Shown here: positions 34,498 through 43,517 of the stretch, one piece after another
Layout of the letters: each line of letters begins with the position of its first letter
How positions within the stretch are numbered: the stretch's first letter is position 1
Assembly (NCBI GenBank): GCA_040880485.1
Contig: JBBDIJ010000001.1
Span: 1-54,516 of the forward strand
DNA length: 54,516 nt
Source: JBBDIJ01 sp040880485
GTDB lineage: Bacteria > Bacteroidota > Rhodothermia > Balneolales > Balneolaceae
Reading direction: 5' to 3'
Made by a program: the position numbers and the translations under genes
Notes under the pieces: generated by a model
Seen by the model: only the letters and a program-made list of their open reading frames with translations
Databases searched by the model: none
What the model was told of the DNA's origin: nothing

Positions 34498-37197
34498 TCA
34501 GGAGGAGGGATGATCTATTTCGGAAAGTGTCATTTTCAGTTTTCCGAGGTTGCTCTCCGCATCTCTCTCTTTCTGTCGTTCGCGTTCCACAACTGCATCG
34601 GGAGCGTTCTCGACAAACTGCCGGTTGGATAGCTTTTTTCGTACGGAATGGAGAAAACCTTCTGCATTTTCAATCTCTTTCGTAATCCGGCTGCGCTCTC
34701 TCTCCAGGTCGATGATACCCTCGAGAGGGATCCATAGTTCCGTTTGCCCGATCATAGCGGAAGCACAGGCGGGTGGCTTCGAGGCATTGCAGTCTGCTGC
34801 CAGACGAGCGACAGGAAGAAGCTTTCTGAATACCCACTTCATCTCATTAAGTTCTGTTTCCCTCTGTTTGTCCTGCGGTCGAAGAAGCAGTGTGAGCTCT
34901 TTTTTCGGAGAGAGAGACATTTCGGCCTGGATATTTCGGATAGCCGAGGTGATCTGCTGTACATCTCTGAAACGGCGAATGGCCTCTTTATCGATGCGAT
35001 CAGGGTTGTTGGCGGGCCAGTCGGAGATGATGAGGGCCTCCTTCGTGTTTCGGGGGGCTATCTGTTGCCAGATCTCTTCAGTTATAAACGGCATGAACGG
35101 GTGAAGCAGGCGTACCAGTTTTTCAAAGTGGCCGAGCGCGCGTGCAAGCCTCTCACGAGGTATTTTCTCTCCGGGTTGATCCGACTTGATGACCTCAATG
35201 TACCAGTCACAAAAGTCGTCCCAAACGAGTGAGTAGATCTTTTGAAGGGCTTCGTTCAGGCGGTACCGATCGAAGTCTTCATTCATGGCCGCTATGGTCT
35301 GCTCAATTCTGGAGTCGATCCAGGCTTCTGCTGCATCGCCGGAAGGTGGCGGGGAGTGGTCGGGAGCCGGAGGGTTCTGCCCGTCCATATTCATATGTAG
35401 GAAGCGGAAGGCATTCCAGATTTTGTTGGAAAAGTTCCGGCCCTGTTCACAAAGGGCGGGGTCGAACAGCAGATCGTTTCCAGCAGGCGAGGAGAAGAGC
35501 ATACCGGCACGCGTTCCATCGGCACCATACTTTTCGATGAGCTCCAGGGGATCGGGGGAGTTGCCGAGAGATTTGGACATCTTGCGTCGCTGCGAGTCAC
35601 GAACAATGCCGTGGTAATAGACATTACTGAACGGCTGTTGGCCGCGGAAGAAATATCCGGCCATGATCATTCGTGCGACCCAGAAGAACATGATTTCAGG
35701 AGCGGTCACCAGATCGTTTGTAGGATAGTAGTATCGGATCTCACGGTTTTCAGGATCTTTTAGGCCTCCAAATACCGTCATCGGCCATAGCCAGGATGAG
35801 AACCAGGTGTCCAGTACATCTTCATCCTGGTGAATATCCTCTTCGGTGATATTCCTACCCGCTTTCTCAGTAGCAAGCCCGATCGCTTCCTTAGGTGTTC
35901 GTGCAATCACATACTCCTCGTCACCGTCTCCATAATACCATGCCGGAATTCTGTGCCCCCACCAGAGCTGTCGGGAGATACACCAGTCCCGGATGTTCTC
36001 CATCCAGTGTCTGTATGTGTTTTTAAACTTCTCCGGATGGAACATTACCTCCCCATCCATTACGCTTTTCAATGCGGGACCGGCCAGCTTCTCCATCCGG
36101 CAGAACCACTGCAGGGAGAGTCGGGGCTCGATGACGGCATCGGTTCTCTCCGAATAGCCAACCTTATTGGATATCTCCTCTGTATGTTCCAGCCTATCTT
36201 CATCTTTCAGGTCTTTTATAATACTTTTTCTTGCATCGAAGCGGTCCTGGCCTGCAAACCGGCCTGCCACCCCGGAGAGCGTTCCGTCGGCGTTAAGCAT
36301 GTCGATCACTTCCAGATTGTGTCGCAGGCCTATCTCGTAGTCGTTCACATCATGGGCAGGTGTAACCTTCAGGCACCCGGTTCCGTATTCGGGGTCCACA
36401 TAGTCGTCTGCAATGATCGGTATCTCCCTTCCTGCAAGTGGAACGACGGCCGTGCCCCCGGCAAACTCACTGAAACGGGGGTCATCGGGATGAACACAGA
36501 TGGCTGTATCGGCCAGTATGGTTTCGGGCCTCGTTGTGGCTATGACGATCCCACTGTCCGATCCCTTTACATCGTATCGTATGTGGTACAGATTGGACTG
36601 GACATCTTTGTGGATCACCTCTTCGTCGGAGAGAGCCGTTTTGGCTTCCGGATCCCAGTTGATCATTCGGAGCCCGCGGTAGATATAGCCCTGTCGATGG
36701 AGTTCGATGAAGCATTCTGTTACAGACTCGGAGAGCTCCTCTTCCATGGTGAACCGGGTTCGCTCCCAATCGCAGGATGCTCCCAGCTTTCGGAGCTGCT
36801 GCAGGATGATTCCGCCGTGCTCTTCGGTCCACTCCCACGCGTGATCTATAAACTCCTCCCGGGAGAGATCGGCTTTACTGATTCCACGTTCCCGAAGCCG
36901 GCGAACTACTTTTGCTTCGGTGGCAATGGAGGCGTGGTCGGTACCTGGAACCCAGCAAGTGTTTCTGCCCATCATTCGGGCACGACGAACCAGTACATCC
37001 TGAATCGTGTTGTTGAGCATGTGCCCCATGTGGAGCACACCCGTTACATTTGGGGGCGGAATGACGACGCTGTAAGGTTCACGTTCATCAGGTTCCGAAT
37101 GAAAAAAACCGTTCTCTTCCCACCATCTATACCATTTTGGTTCTGTTTTGGAGGGGTCGTACTGTTTGGGAAGTTCTCTTTGTCTACTGTTTGGCAT
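34498..37197 (-). CDS. valS: Valyl-tRNA synthetase
   Basis: An 899-residue class I synthetase. The HIGH equivalent is HMGH at 56-59 (PPNVTGVLHMGHMLNN), KMSKS is at about 539-543 (RRKMSKSLGNSPDPLEL), and the connective-peptide editing domain lies between, with TTRPETILADTAICVHPDD. The anticodon-binding domain is followed by the C-terminal coiled-coil arm (LERERSRITKEIENAEGFLHS and similar). Length is typical. It lies downstream of rsmB on the same strand with a 103-nt gap. Confidence 0.97.
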   Translation of the reverse strand: MPNSRQRELPKQYDPSKTEPKWYRWWEENGFFHSEPDEREPYSVVIPPPNVTGVLHMGHMLNNTIQDVLVRRARMMGRNTCWVPGTDHASIATEAKVVRRLRERGISKADLSREEFIDHAWEWTEEHGGIILQQLRKLGASCDWERTRFTMEEELSESVTECFIELHRQGYIYRGLRMINWDPEAKTALSDEEVIHKDVQSNLYHIRYDVKGSDSGIVIATTRPETILADTAICVHPDDPRFSEFAGGTAVVPLAGREIPIIADDYVDPEYGTGCLKVTPAHDVNDYEIGLRHNLEVIDMLNADGTLSGVAGRFAGQDRFDARKSIIKDLKDEDRLEHTEEISNKVGYSERTDAVIEPRLSLQWFCRMEKLAGPALKSVMDGEVMFHPEKFKNTYRHWMENIRDWCISRQLWWGHRIPAWYYGDGDEEYVIARTPKEAIGLATEKAGRNITEEDIHQDEDVLDTWFSSWLWPMTVFGGLKDPENREIRYYYPTNDLVTAPEIMFFWVARMIMAGYFFRGQQPFSNVYYHGIVRDSQRRKMSKSLGNSPDPLELIEKYGADGTRAGMLFSSPAGNDLLFDPALCEQGRNFSNKIWNAFRFLHMNMDGQNPPAPDHSPPPSGDAAEAWIDSRIEQTIAAMNEDFDRYRLNEALQKIYSLVWDDFCDWYIEVIKSDQPGEKIPRERLARALGHFEKLVRLLHPFMPFITEEIWQQIAPRNTKEALIISDWPANNPDRIDKEAIRRFRDVQQITSAIRNIQAEMSLSPKKELTLLLRPQDKQRETELNEMKWVFRKLLPVARLAADCNASKPPACASAMIGQTELWIPLEGIIDLERERSRITKEIENAEGFLHSVRKKLSNRQFVENAPDAVVERERQKERDAESNLGKLKMTLSEIDHPSS

Positions 37198-37300
37198 GGC
37201 CGTTCTGTTCGCGGATCAGGCATTACGGATCACTTTGGCTCGTACTCTATTCTCCGATGTCCACCGGCTTATATTTCAAGGCCGGATCGAATTCGAATTT

Positions 37301-38620
37301 CTATTTAATTCGCCGCAGACGAACGCCAAAATGACCGTCACAATGATGTTTATGGGGCAGTGTTTGATACGCTTTCCCCTCCTGAATCAACACCTCTTCA
37401 GGCAGGTCATCCTTCAGACTCTCCAGCTCGAAATTATCGTATCTATCGAGGAATTTTTCGATCTGTTCCCAGTTTTCTTCAGGCTCGATCGAGCAGGTGC
37501 TGTAGACGAGGCGCCCGCCCTTTTTAACTTTGTTTGCTGCTTCGTCCAATAGCTCTTCCTGCAGCTTCACAAGATCGGCAAGATCCTCCTCTTTACGTTT
37601 CCATCGCAAGTCCGCTCTTTTACTGAGGACCCCAGTACCGGTGCAAGGAGCGTCGAGAAGAACACCGTCGGCCATCTTCAGATCGATATCACGAGCATCT
37701 GCTCGGCGAATCTTGATGTTTTCGGCGCTGTAATTAAGTGCGTTTTCGGCCAGAAGTTCCAGACGTTCAGCGCTAATATCTATAGCAAATACGGTCCCTT
37801 CACCGCCCATCAGGTCGGAGAGCATGATCGTTTTGGTTCCTGGTGCGGCACAGAGGTCATAGATGGTTTCTCCCGGTTCCGGGTCTACAATGGTTGCCGC
37901 AAATCCGGCGGCGATGTCCTGTATTTGGCAGAACCCTTTTCTGAGCCAACCTTTGGATATGAAAGGCTCAACAGAATCTACGATAAAGTAGCCCGGCAGC
38001 CATTCGCTCTCCGTATATTCAATTCCTGCCTTGTCCATACGAAGTTTGAAGTTTTCGGTCCGAGTCCTCAGGTTGTTCACACGGATGTAGAAAGTCGGAG
38101 GCTGGTTGTTTGCCTGCATCAGCTGGAATGCTTCACGCTCTCCGTACCGTTTGGACCAGCGTTTTGCCATCCATTCCGGGTGAGAGAAGGTAGTCGCAAC
38201 CAGTTTGGTTCGGTCTTCGAAATCCGGTTTCGGCAGGTTCTCTATATCCCGCTGAATATTTCGAAGTATGGCATTCACCAGGTCACCTGATTTGGAACCG
38301 AGTGTCTTTTTTGCAATCTCTACTGCTTCGTTGATGGCTGCATAGTCCGGGCTACGTTCCATGAATACCATCTCAAAAAGGCCCAGTCGTAGAATATTTT
38401 TCAGAGGCGGCTTCATCTCCTCCATCGAGATGTTGGAAAAACGGCCGATCAGAAAGTCAAGATAGCTCCTCTTACGAAGAATGCTCTGCACATAGTCTCT
38501 GGTCCGAGCACGGTCTCTGGACTCCAGCTCATTGGCCGGGCCATAATCCAGATGGTTCTCTTCATCGAAATGAATCAGAATTTCTACGCTTACGGAACGT
38601 GCAGTAATCTCTGTTTCCAA
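37301..38620 (-). CDS. rsmB: 16S rRNA m5C methyltransferase, RsmB (Sun) family
   Basis: An NusB-like RNA-binding N-terminal domain (ARSVSVEILIHFDEEN, then DYAAINEAVEIAKKTLG) is fused to a Rossmann methyltransferase domain. Catalytic residues of the NOL1/NOP2/Sun family are seen: DAPCTGTGVLSKRADLRW and the nucleophile motif STCSIEPEENW, with SAM loop DLCAAPGTKT. Upstream residues in the same frame are not conserved and overlap the atpD control region, so I begin at TTG 38620 (LETEITARS); the frame is open up to 38824. Length from this start, 439 residues, fits RsmB, which methylates C967. Confidence 0.9.
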   Translation of the reverse strand: METEITARSVSVEILIHFDEENHLDYGPANELESRDRARTRDYVQSILRKRSYLDFLIGRFSNISMEEMKPPLKNILRLGLFEMVFMERSPDYAAINEAVEIAKKTLGSKSGDLVNAILRNIQRDIENLPKPDFEDRTKLVATTFSHPEWMAKRWSKRYGEREAFQLMQANNQPPTFYIRVNNLRTRTENFKLRMDKAGIEYTESEWLPGYFIVDSVEPFISKGWLRKGFCQIQDIAAGFAATIVDPEPGETIYDLCAAPGTKTIMLSDLMGGEGTVFAIDISAERLELLAENALNYSAENIKIRRADARDIDLKMADGVLLDAPCTGTGVLSKRADLRWKRKEEDLADLVKLQEELLDEAANKVKKGGRLVYSTCSIEPEENWEQIEKFLDRYDNFELESLKDDLPEEVLIQEGKAYQTLPHKHHCDGHFGVRLRRIK

Positions 38621-38858
38621 TAGTCTGATCTTTGAATGCTTGAATTTCCAGCTCCGGCCGGCCGATCGGCTGAAGCAATTGAGTCCGGATTGCAAGCCTG
38701 AAACGAAGTTCAGGTGCGGTTTTTGACCGAATCCGGAAGATATGACTTTGAGACTCTTTTTGCTAATCCCTGTTCCTGTACCTGGCCCGTATCCGGGTGG
38801 GTGGAGAGAGTTGTTTACCCCCATCGCTGCTTTGCTTTTTGGGGATGAGATCTGTATT

Positions 38859-38889
38859 TTTGGGCGCTATTCAAAAGACCATAAATTAC
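38859..38889 (+). promoter_or_regulatory. Bacteroidota-type promoter of atpD-atpC
   Basis: TTTG (38859-38862), a 19-nt spacer, and TAAATTAC (38882-38889) match the -33/-7 pattern TTTG-N19-TAnnTT. The start would fall near 38896, some 17 nt before atpD. This is the best promoter match in the window. Confidence 0.5.
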
Positions 38890-38912
38890 AACTACTGACG
38901 AACAGATTTCGA

Positions 38913-40397
38913 ATGAACAAAGGACGTGTAGCACAGGTGATCGGACCCGTTGTGGACGTGGATTTCAAGCAGGGAGAACTGCCATTCGTTTTGAACGCTC
39001 TCCGCATAGATAAGGAGGATGGTTCAAGACTCTTTCTGGAAGTGGCCCAACATCTCGGAGAGAATCGTGTTCGAACCATCGCAATGGATTCCACTGATGG
39101 CCTTGTTCGCCAGGATGAGGTGATCGATACCGGCTCTCCAATCAGTATGCCTGTAGGGGAAGATATACGCGGGCGACTGTTTAACGTGGTAGGAGAGGCG
39201 ATTGACGGTATGAAGAAGCCCGGGGGCGATCGCAGATACTCGATCCATCGACCCGCTCCGGAATATGAAGATCTTGCGACAAGTACCGAGATACTTGAGA
39301 CGGGAATCAAGGTTATCGATCTGCTTTGCCCCTACTCAAAGGGTGGAAAAATCGGACTGTTCGGGGGAGCAGGGGTAGGGAAGACAGTTCTAATCCAGGA
39401 GTTGATTAATAATATCGCCAAAGAGCATGGCGGCTTGTCGGTCTTTGCCGGTGTCGGGGAGCGTACGCGTGAGGGGAACGATTTGCTCCGCGAGTTTCTT
39501 GAGTCGGGAGTCATCAAATATGGAGAGGAATTTAACGAGTCGATGGAGAAGGGCGAGTGGGATCTCTCCAAAGTGGACTACGATGTGATGAAGGAGTCCC
39601 AGGCCACTCTTGTATTTGGACAGATGAACGAACCACCCGGCGCAAGGATGCGCGTTGCACTCTCCGGACTTACTGTTGCAGAGTACTTTCGCGATGAGGT
39701 CTCCAGAGACATCCTGTTATTTATCGACAATATTTTCCGTTTTACCCAGGCTGGTTCCGAAGTGTCGGCGCTACTTGGCCGAATGCCTTCTGCTGTAGGA
39801 TATCAGCCAACTCTTGCAACCGAAATGGGGGATCTTCAGGAGCGGATCACCTCTACCAAAAACGGGTCAATTACTTCGGTTCAGGCGATCTATGTACCGG
39901 CCGATGACCTTACGGATCCTGCTCCCGCCACTACCTTCTCTCACCTCGATGCCACTACGGTTCTAAGCCGGGCACTGACGCAGATCGGGATCTATCCGGC
40001 GGTGGATCCACTGGACTCCACATCCCGGATCAACGATCCGAAAGTGGTTGGTGAAAAGCATTACAAATGTGCGCAGCGTGTAAAGGAGATTTTGCAGCAG
40101 TACAAGGATCTGCAGGATATCATCGCTATTCTCGGTATGGACGAGCTCTCCGATGAGGACAAAACGATAGTATATCGTGCCCGCAGAGTACAGCGATTCC
40201 TCAGCCAGCCCTTCTTCGTTGCCGAGCAGTTTACCGGCCAGCCGGGCAAGTATGTGAAAATTGACGATACCATCAAAGGCTTCAATATGATTCTGGATGG
40301 TGAACTCGATGAACTTCCCGAAAACGCTTTCCACCTCGTTGGTACCATAGAAGAGGCGATTGAGAAGGGTGAAAAGCTGAAAGCTGAAGCGGCCTGA
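38913..40397 (+). CDS. atpD: F-type ATP synthase subunit beta
   Basis: A 494-residue catalytic subunit of F1. The P-loop GGAGVGKT is at about 151-158, with GVGERTREGNDL, the Walker B region ILLFIDNIFRFTQAGSEVSALLGRMPSAVGYQPTL (quoted in part: LLFIDNIFRF), and DDLTDPAPATTFSHLDA. The start at 38913 (MNKGRVAQVIGPVVDVDF) gives the family N-terminus; the open frame continues upstream to 38742 but that part has no homology. Paired with atpC, while the other ATP synthase genes are elsewhere, as in many Bacteroidota. Confidence 0.98.
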   Translation: MNKGRVAQVIGPVVDVDFKQGELPFVLNALRIDKEDGSRLFLEVAQHLGENRVRTIAMDSTDGLVRQDEVIDTGSPISMPVGEDIRGRLFNVVGEAIDGMKKPGGDRRYSIHRPAPEYEDLATSTEILETGIKVIDLLCPYSKGGKIGLFGGAGVGKTVLIQELINNIAKEHGGLSVFAGVGERTREGNDLLREFLESGVIKYGEEFNESMEKGEWDLSKVDYDVMKESQATLVFGQMNEPPGARMRVALSGLTVAEYFRDEVSRDILLFIDNIFRFTQAGSEVSALLGRMPSAVGYQPTLATEMGDLQERITSTKNGSITSVQAIYVPADDLTDPAPATTFSHLDATTVLSRALTQIGIYPAVDPLDSTSRINDPKVVGEKHYKCAQRVKEILQQYKDLQDIIAILGMDELSDEDKTIVYRARRVQRFLSQPFFVAEQFTGQPGKYVKIDDTIKGFNMILDGELDELPENAFHLVGTIEEAIEKGEKLKAEAA

Positions 40398-40407
40398 TCT
40401 TCTGTCT

Positions 40408-40854
40408 ATGTCTGAAAAGAGATTTCATGCGTCCATCGTGACCCCCGAAGGAAAAGTTTTCGAGGGAGAGGTTAGTGGAGTCAGGGTCCCCGGCAGTGAG
40501 GGGAGTTTTGAGATGAAGGCGGGCCACGCACCCATTGTTTCAGCACTCGAAGTTGGCCATATTCGAATTTTGTCGGGTGATGAGGATCCCCGCCATTTTG
40601 CTGTCAGTTATGGATTTGTCGAGATGAGTGAAAATCGTCTGACCATTCTGGCAGAGTCGGCTGAATATGTAGAAGATATCGATGTGGCACGTGCACGCGA
40701 AGCAAAAGAGAGGGCATTGATGCGTATGAGAGACAATAAGTCTCCCAATATGAACTACGAAAGAGTACTCAAAGCACTGAAAAGAGCTGATAACCGCCTT
40801 AAAATTGCGGAACGTTACTCCAGAGCCCATCTTGAAGCCACCAGGGCCGAATAA
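40408..40854 (+). CDS. atpC: F-type ATP synthase subunit epsilon
   Basis: A 148-residue epsilon subunit. The N-terminal beta barrel (FHASIVTPEGKVFEGEVSGVRVPGSEG, with the segment FEMKAGHAPIVSAL) is followed by a full two-helix C-terminal region (ARAREAKERALMRM and LKRADNRLKIAERYSR), so the regulatory helices are retained. It starts 10 nt after atpD. Confidence 0.94.
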   Translation: MSEKRFHASIVTPEGKVFEGEVSGVRVPGSEGSFEMKAGHAPIVSALEVGHIRILSGDEDPRHFAVSYGFVEMSENRLTILAESAEYVEDIDVARAREAKERALMRMRDNKSPNMNYERVLKALKRADNRLKIAERYSRAHLEATRAE

Positions 40855-40883
40855 AAAAGGCGGCCACACACTGCATGGCCGCC
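40853..40883 (-). terminator. Rho-independent terminator of the FKBP gene
   Basis: GGCGGCCA (40859-40866) and TGGCCGCC (40876-40883) form a perfect 8-bp stem with a 9-nt loop. On the minus strand it is followed by six T (40858-40853). It sits 61 nt beyond the minus-strand isomerase stop and 4 nt past the atpC stop on the other strand. Confidence 0.8.
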
Positions 40884-40944
40884 CTGGATAAGTTTAGAAG
40901 CAGATTCGACTTCGATGTTCGAAAAGCTTCAGGGGATTATCGGA

Positions 40945-41376
40945 TCAGCCGTTAATGCCGACCACTTCAATTTCGAACGTTAGCTCTTTGCCTGCCAGTG
41001 GATGGTTGGCATCGAGTACGATCTCCTCCTCTTTGACCTCGGTAATCCGTACCGGAATGGGTTGTCCGTCCGGCTGGTTTACTTGCAGCTGCATGCCCAC
41101 TTCGGGCTCCACATCGTCTGGCAACTGATCTTTGGGCACAGACAAGATCAGATCTTCACGCCCCTCTCCGTACGCTTCATCGCTGGGAATGGTAACTTTG
41201 GTTGAGGCTCCCTTCTCCAGTCCCTCTACAGCTTTTTCGAAACCGGGAATCAGTTGTCCCGATCCCATTTCGAATTCAAGGGGGTCACGACCCTCGGAGG
41301 AGTCGAAAACAGATCCGTCCTCCAGGGTTCCTGTATAGTGTACTTTAACGGTGTCGCCGTTTTTAATCTTGGACAA
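40945..41376 (-). CDS. FKBP-type peptidyl-prolyl isomerase, SlyD-like
   Basis: A 143-residue protein with FKBP core motifs KVHYTGTLEDGSVFDSS and GSGQLIPGFEKAVEGLEKG and the insert-in-flap region EAYGEGREDLILSVPKDQLP characteristic of SlyD. It ends at GKELTFEIEVVGING and has no metal-binding His/Cys-rich tail. Cytosolic, with no signal. It catalyses cis-trans proline isomerisation and chaperoning. A good ribosome site (AGGAGA) is upstream of the ATG. Confidence 0.93.
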   Translation of the reverse strand: MSKIKNGDTVKVHYTGTLEDGSVFDSSEGRDPLEFEMGSGQLIPGFEKAVEGLEKGASTKVTIPSDEAYGEGREDLILSVPKDQLPDDVEPEVGMQLQVNQPDGQPIPVRITEVKEEEIVLDANHPLAGKELTFEIEVVGING

Positions 41377-41434
41377 AATTCTCCTGTTTTTGTTGGAAGG
41401 GAGTGCTGAATTCAGCTTTTCCCTCCTGTTTTCA

Positions 41435-41455
41435 CTTGAGGTTTAGTCCCTCAAG
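41435..41455. repeat. 7-bp inverted repeat upstream of the FKBP gene
   Basis: CTTGAGG (41435-41441) and CCTCAAG (41449-41455) with a 7-nt loop, 59 nt before the isomerase start. A further palindrome GCTGAATTCAGC lies at 41405-41416. Neither has a T-run; the first may help end the upstream gene or act as an operator. Confidence 0.35.
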
Positions 41456-41508
41456 GTACGGATTTTTTGTGTAAAGCCGGAATAACACCGTCGACGAGCG
41501 CCACCACC

Positions 41509-42255
41509 TTACATCCTGATTTCCGTGGTAGAGCTGCTCTCAGGGTGTAACAGATTTTCACGCTCGGTACGATGTTTCTCAAGGGCTTCTGCGAGAATCC
41601 TCTCCACCGAAAGTCTGTCCTCTTCCGGGATTCTTGTACAGAGTGTTCGAATCTCCTCGCGAGGACCTGAAGGATCATGAATAACCTCCAGGCAGACTAC
41701 CGTTTCAGACTGCCAGTTCCAGGAAACAAGTTGTGGCCAGGGTATGATCTTGTCCAGATAGTGAATGCCATTAGCCCTGAATTGAGGAACGATGTTCAGC
41801 GTCCAGATCGCAATGCCGAAGGTGATGAGGGAGAGACCCGAAGAGAACCGAACCGGGCTCATGAACGCAGAGGTGAGAAGCGAAGTTCGGTAGAGCCCGA
41901 AGAGTATGAGCAGAATGGCACCCATTGCAGGTGCATGGTCACTCCAGAAAGACCTGTGCCGGTAGAGGAGCACAGAGTGGTTCTGTACAGAAACCAGCCT
42001 TCTCCAGGAATAGCCGGCAAAAAGCCCGGCAAAAGCTCCGTATAGAAGGCTCATTGCTGCAGCTGCACCATTTTCTGAAAGCAGGCCGGTGATTCTGCCC
42101 GTAGCGACAAGAGAGATCAGGAGTACCAGAGTCAGGGATCCATAGCGTACCCGTTCGGGCGTAAGACTCTCCAGTGTGAACCCCGTCCAGCGGCCTGCTG
42201 CACTGCCGGCCAGAAGAGAAAGGGCCGGAAGTGTGTAGATTGCGATCAGCTCCAT
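41509..42255 (-). CDS. DUF5673-like membrane protein
   Basis: A 248-residue protein with about five hydrophobic segments in its first 165 residues (IYTLPALSLLAGSAAG, SLTLVLLISLVA, AAMSLLYGAFAGLFAGY, AMGAILLILFGLY, LITFGIAIWTLNI) and a soluble C-terminal domain. The ANGIHYLDKIIPWPQLVSWNW segment and the following IRTLCTRIPEEDR resemble the PH-like tail of DUF5673 proteins. Function unknown. The start at 42255 is preferred: the open frame extends upstream but that part is antisense to the DUF971 gene. Confidence 0.65.
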   Translation of the reverse strand: MELIAIYTLPALSLLAGSAAGRWTGFTLESLTPERVRYGSLTLVLLISLVATGRITGLLSENGAAAAMSLLYGAFAGLFAGYSWRRLVSVQNHSVLLYRHRSFWSDHAPAMGAILLILFGLYRTSLLTSAFMSPVRFSSGLSLITFGIAIWTLNIVPQFRANGIHYLDKIIPWPQLVSWNWQSETVVCLEVIHDPSGPREEIRTLCTRIPEEDRLSVERILAEALEKHRTERENLLHPESSSTTEIRM

Positions 42256-42288
42256 TTCGTATCTTTGATGGGAGAAAGGTAAAAAAAA

Positions 42289-42678
42289 GTGAAGAGGATG
42301 ACAGAAAGAATGGTGCAAGATGGAGGCCGGTTCCGCCCGGAGAAGATCGAGGTAGACAATCGTGAGCAAGTGCTGGACATTCAATGGGCCGATGGGCATC
42401 TGTCGAAGTATCCGCTCTATGCTCTGCGCCGCAACTGTCCGTGTGTTGTGTGCCGGGGTGGCCACGACCGTATGGGGGAGCTCGAAATGGAGTGGTTTTT
42501 CCGTGAGACTCACAAGCGTATAGATATTCTCGAACTCAGAGAGGTGGGGAACCACGCCCTGTCCATCTCCTGGAGCGATGGCCACAGCTCCGGCATGTAT
42601 CGCTGGGAGTTGTTGCGTCATCTGTGTCCGATTGAATATCGGGAAAGAATGGAGGAAGCGGGGGAGAATCCGGGTTGA
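42289..42678 (+). CDS. DUF971 domain protein
   Basis: A 129-residue protein of the DUF971 (gamma-butyrobetaine hydroxylase-like N-terminal) family: DIQWADGHLSKYPLYALRRNCPCVVCRGG then ISWSDGHSSGMYRWELLRHLCP (quoted in parts, for example LYALRRNCPCVVC). The two W-(A/S)-DGH motifs and the C-x-C-x2-C cluster are typical; such domains can bind a metal or an Fe-S cluster. I begin at GTG 42289, which has AAAGG upstream; ATG codons at 42298 and 42310 are alternatives. Confidence 0.82.
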   Translation: MKRMTERMVQDGGRFRPEKIEVDNREQVLDIQWADGHLSKYPLYALRRNCPCVVCRGGHDRMGELEMEWFFRETHKRIDILELREVGNHALSISWSDGHSSGMYRWELLRHLCPIEYRERMEEAGENPG

Positions 42679-42684
42679 ACCGGC

Positions 42685-43401
42685 TCATTCTCCAGGGAGT
42701 TCGAACAGGGTCCAGGGCCAGGCTTTTTCGGGAGGTGAGACGATCGTGGTCCGGTCCCCTGTATCCGGATGCTGAAAATCGATTCGGAATGCATGGAGGG
42801 CCATCGGAGCGCGGTGGCCTGAACCGGTCTTTCCATATTTTCGATCGCCCACAATGGGAAACCCCCTGCTGGCAAACTGTACACGTATCTGGTGGGGACG
42901 GCCTGTGACGAGATGAACTCTAATCAAAGAGAGGTGATCTTTTGGGGCCGAAGCGATTTTCAGGTAGTGAAGCTCAGCATCCATACCGCCGGCATCACTC
43001 TCTCCGGCTACCCGTACGGTATTGGTGTGGTTCTCCTTGACCAGCCGGTCGGTCAGTAGCCCGTTTGGAGGAGTTTCTCCTTGAACGGCCGCCAGATAGT
43101 GTTTCTGTATCAACCTTTTTCGAATCTGTTCCGAAAGGCTGGCTGCAGCTGCGGGGGTTTTTGCGAAGAGCATGGCACCGCCCACCGGCCTGTCCAGACG
43201 GTGAAGCAATCCGAGCCACGCTTTCGAGCCTCTGTTCCCTCTTTTAGCCAGAGCGCTCTTGCAGAGATCAAGCAGATTATCGTTCCCTGTATGATCGCCC
43301 TGCGCCAGTAATCCCGCCGGTTTGGCAACGGCCAGCAGAAACCGGTCTTCGTAGAGCAGCGGGATGCCGGGCAGCAGATTCAGGTGTTCGGGGTCGGCCA
43401 T
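42685..43401 (-). CDS. RluA-family pseudouridine synthase
   Basis: A 238-residue enzyme that converts uridine to pseudouridine in rRNA or tRNA. The catalytic aspartate is D70 in LHRLDRPVGGAMLFAKT. The family blocks LLYEDRFLLAVAKPAGLLAQ, VHLVTGRPHQIRVQFASRGFPIVGDRKYG (quoted in part: GRPHQIRVQF), and PMALHAFRIDF follow. There is no N-terminal S4 domain, so it is the short RluA-like form. The start at 43401 is preferred to the upstream GTG. Target base unknown. Confidence 0.92.
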   Translation of the reverse strand: MADPEHLNLLPGIPLLYEDRFLLAVAKPAGLLAQGDHTGNDNLLDLCKSALAKRGNRGSKAWLGLLHRLDRPVGGAMLFAKTPAAAASLSEQIRKRLIQKHYLAAVQGETPPNGLLTDRLVKENHTNTVRVAGESDAGGMDAELHYLKIASAPKDHLSLIRVHLVTGRPHQIRVQFASRGFPIVGDRKYGKTGSGHRAPMALHAFRIDFQHPDTGDRTTIVSPPEKAWPWTLFELPGE

Positions 43402-43461
43402 AGGTATGGATTGAATAGAATGGGTTGAGGTGTCGTGAACTCTCACTATCTTGGCTCAGAA

Positions 43462-43490
43462 GTTCGCGTTTTTGTGTTCAAAGAGCGAAC
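43462..43490. promoter_or_regulatory. Inverted repeat upstream of uvrC
   Basis: GTTCGC (43462-43467) and GCGAAC (43485-43490) are perfect inverted copies 17 nt apart, 28 nt before the uvrC ATG. The half sites recall GAAC/GTTC LexA-like elements, but the spacing is unlike a known box. It may be an operator of the divergent RluA-type/uvrC region. Confidence 0.3.
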
Positions 43491-43517
43491 GTTAAGGAAG
43501 ATTGTAACGGAAATATC

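Noticed and set aside
35830..37308. A 492-residue open frame on the plus strand
   Set aside because: Antisense to valS, whose motifs cover the same region; composition is of a shadow frame.
42256..42621. N-terminal extension of the DUF5673-like gene
   Set aside because: Overlaps antisense with the DUF971 gene and has no conserved residues; ATG 42255 begins the membrane part directly.
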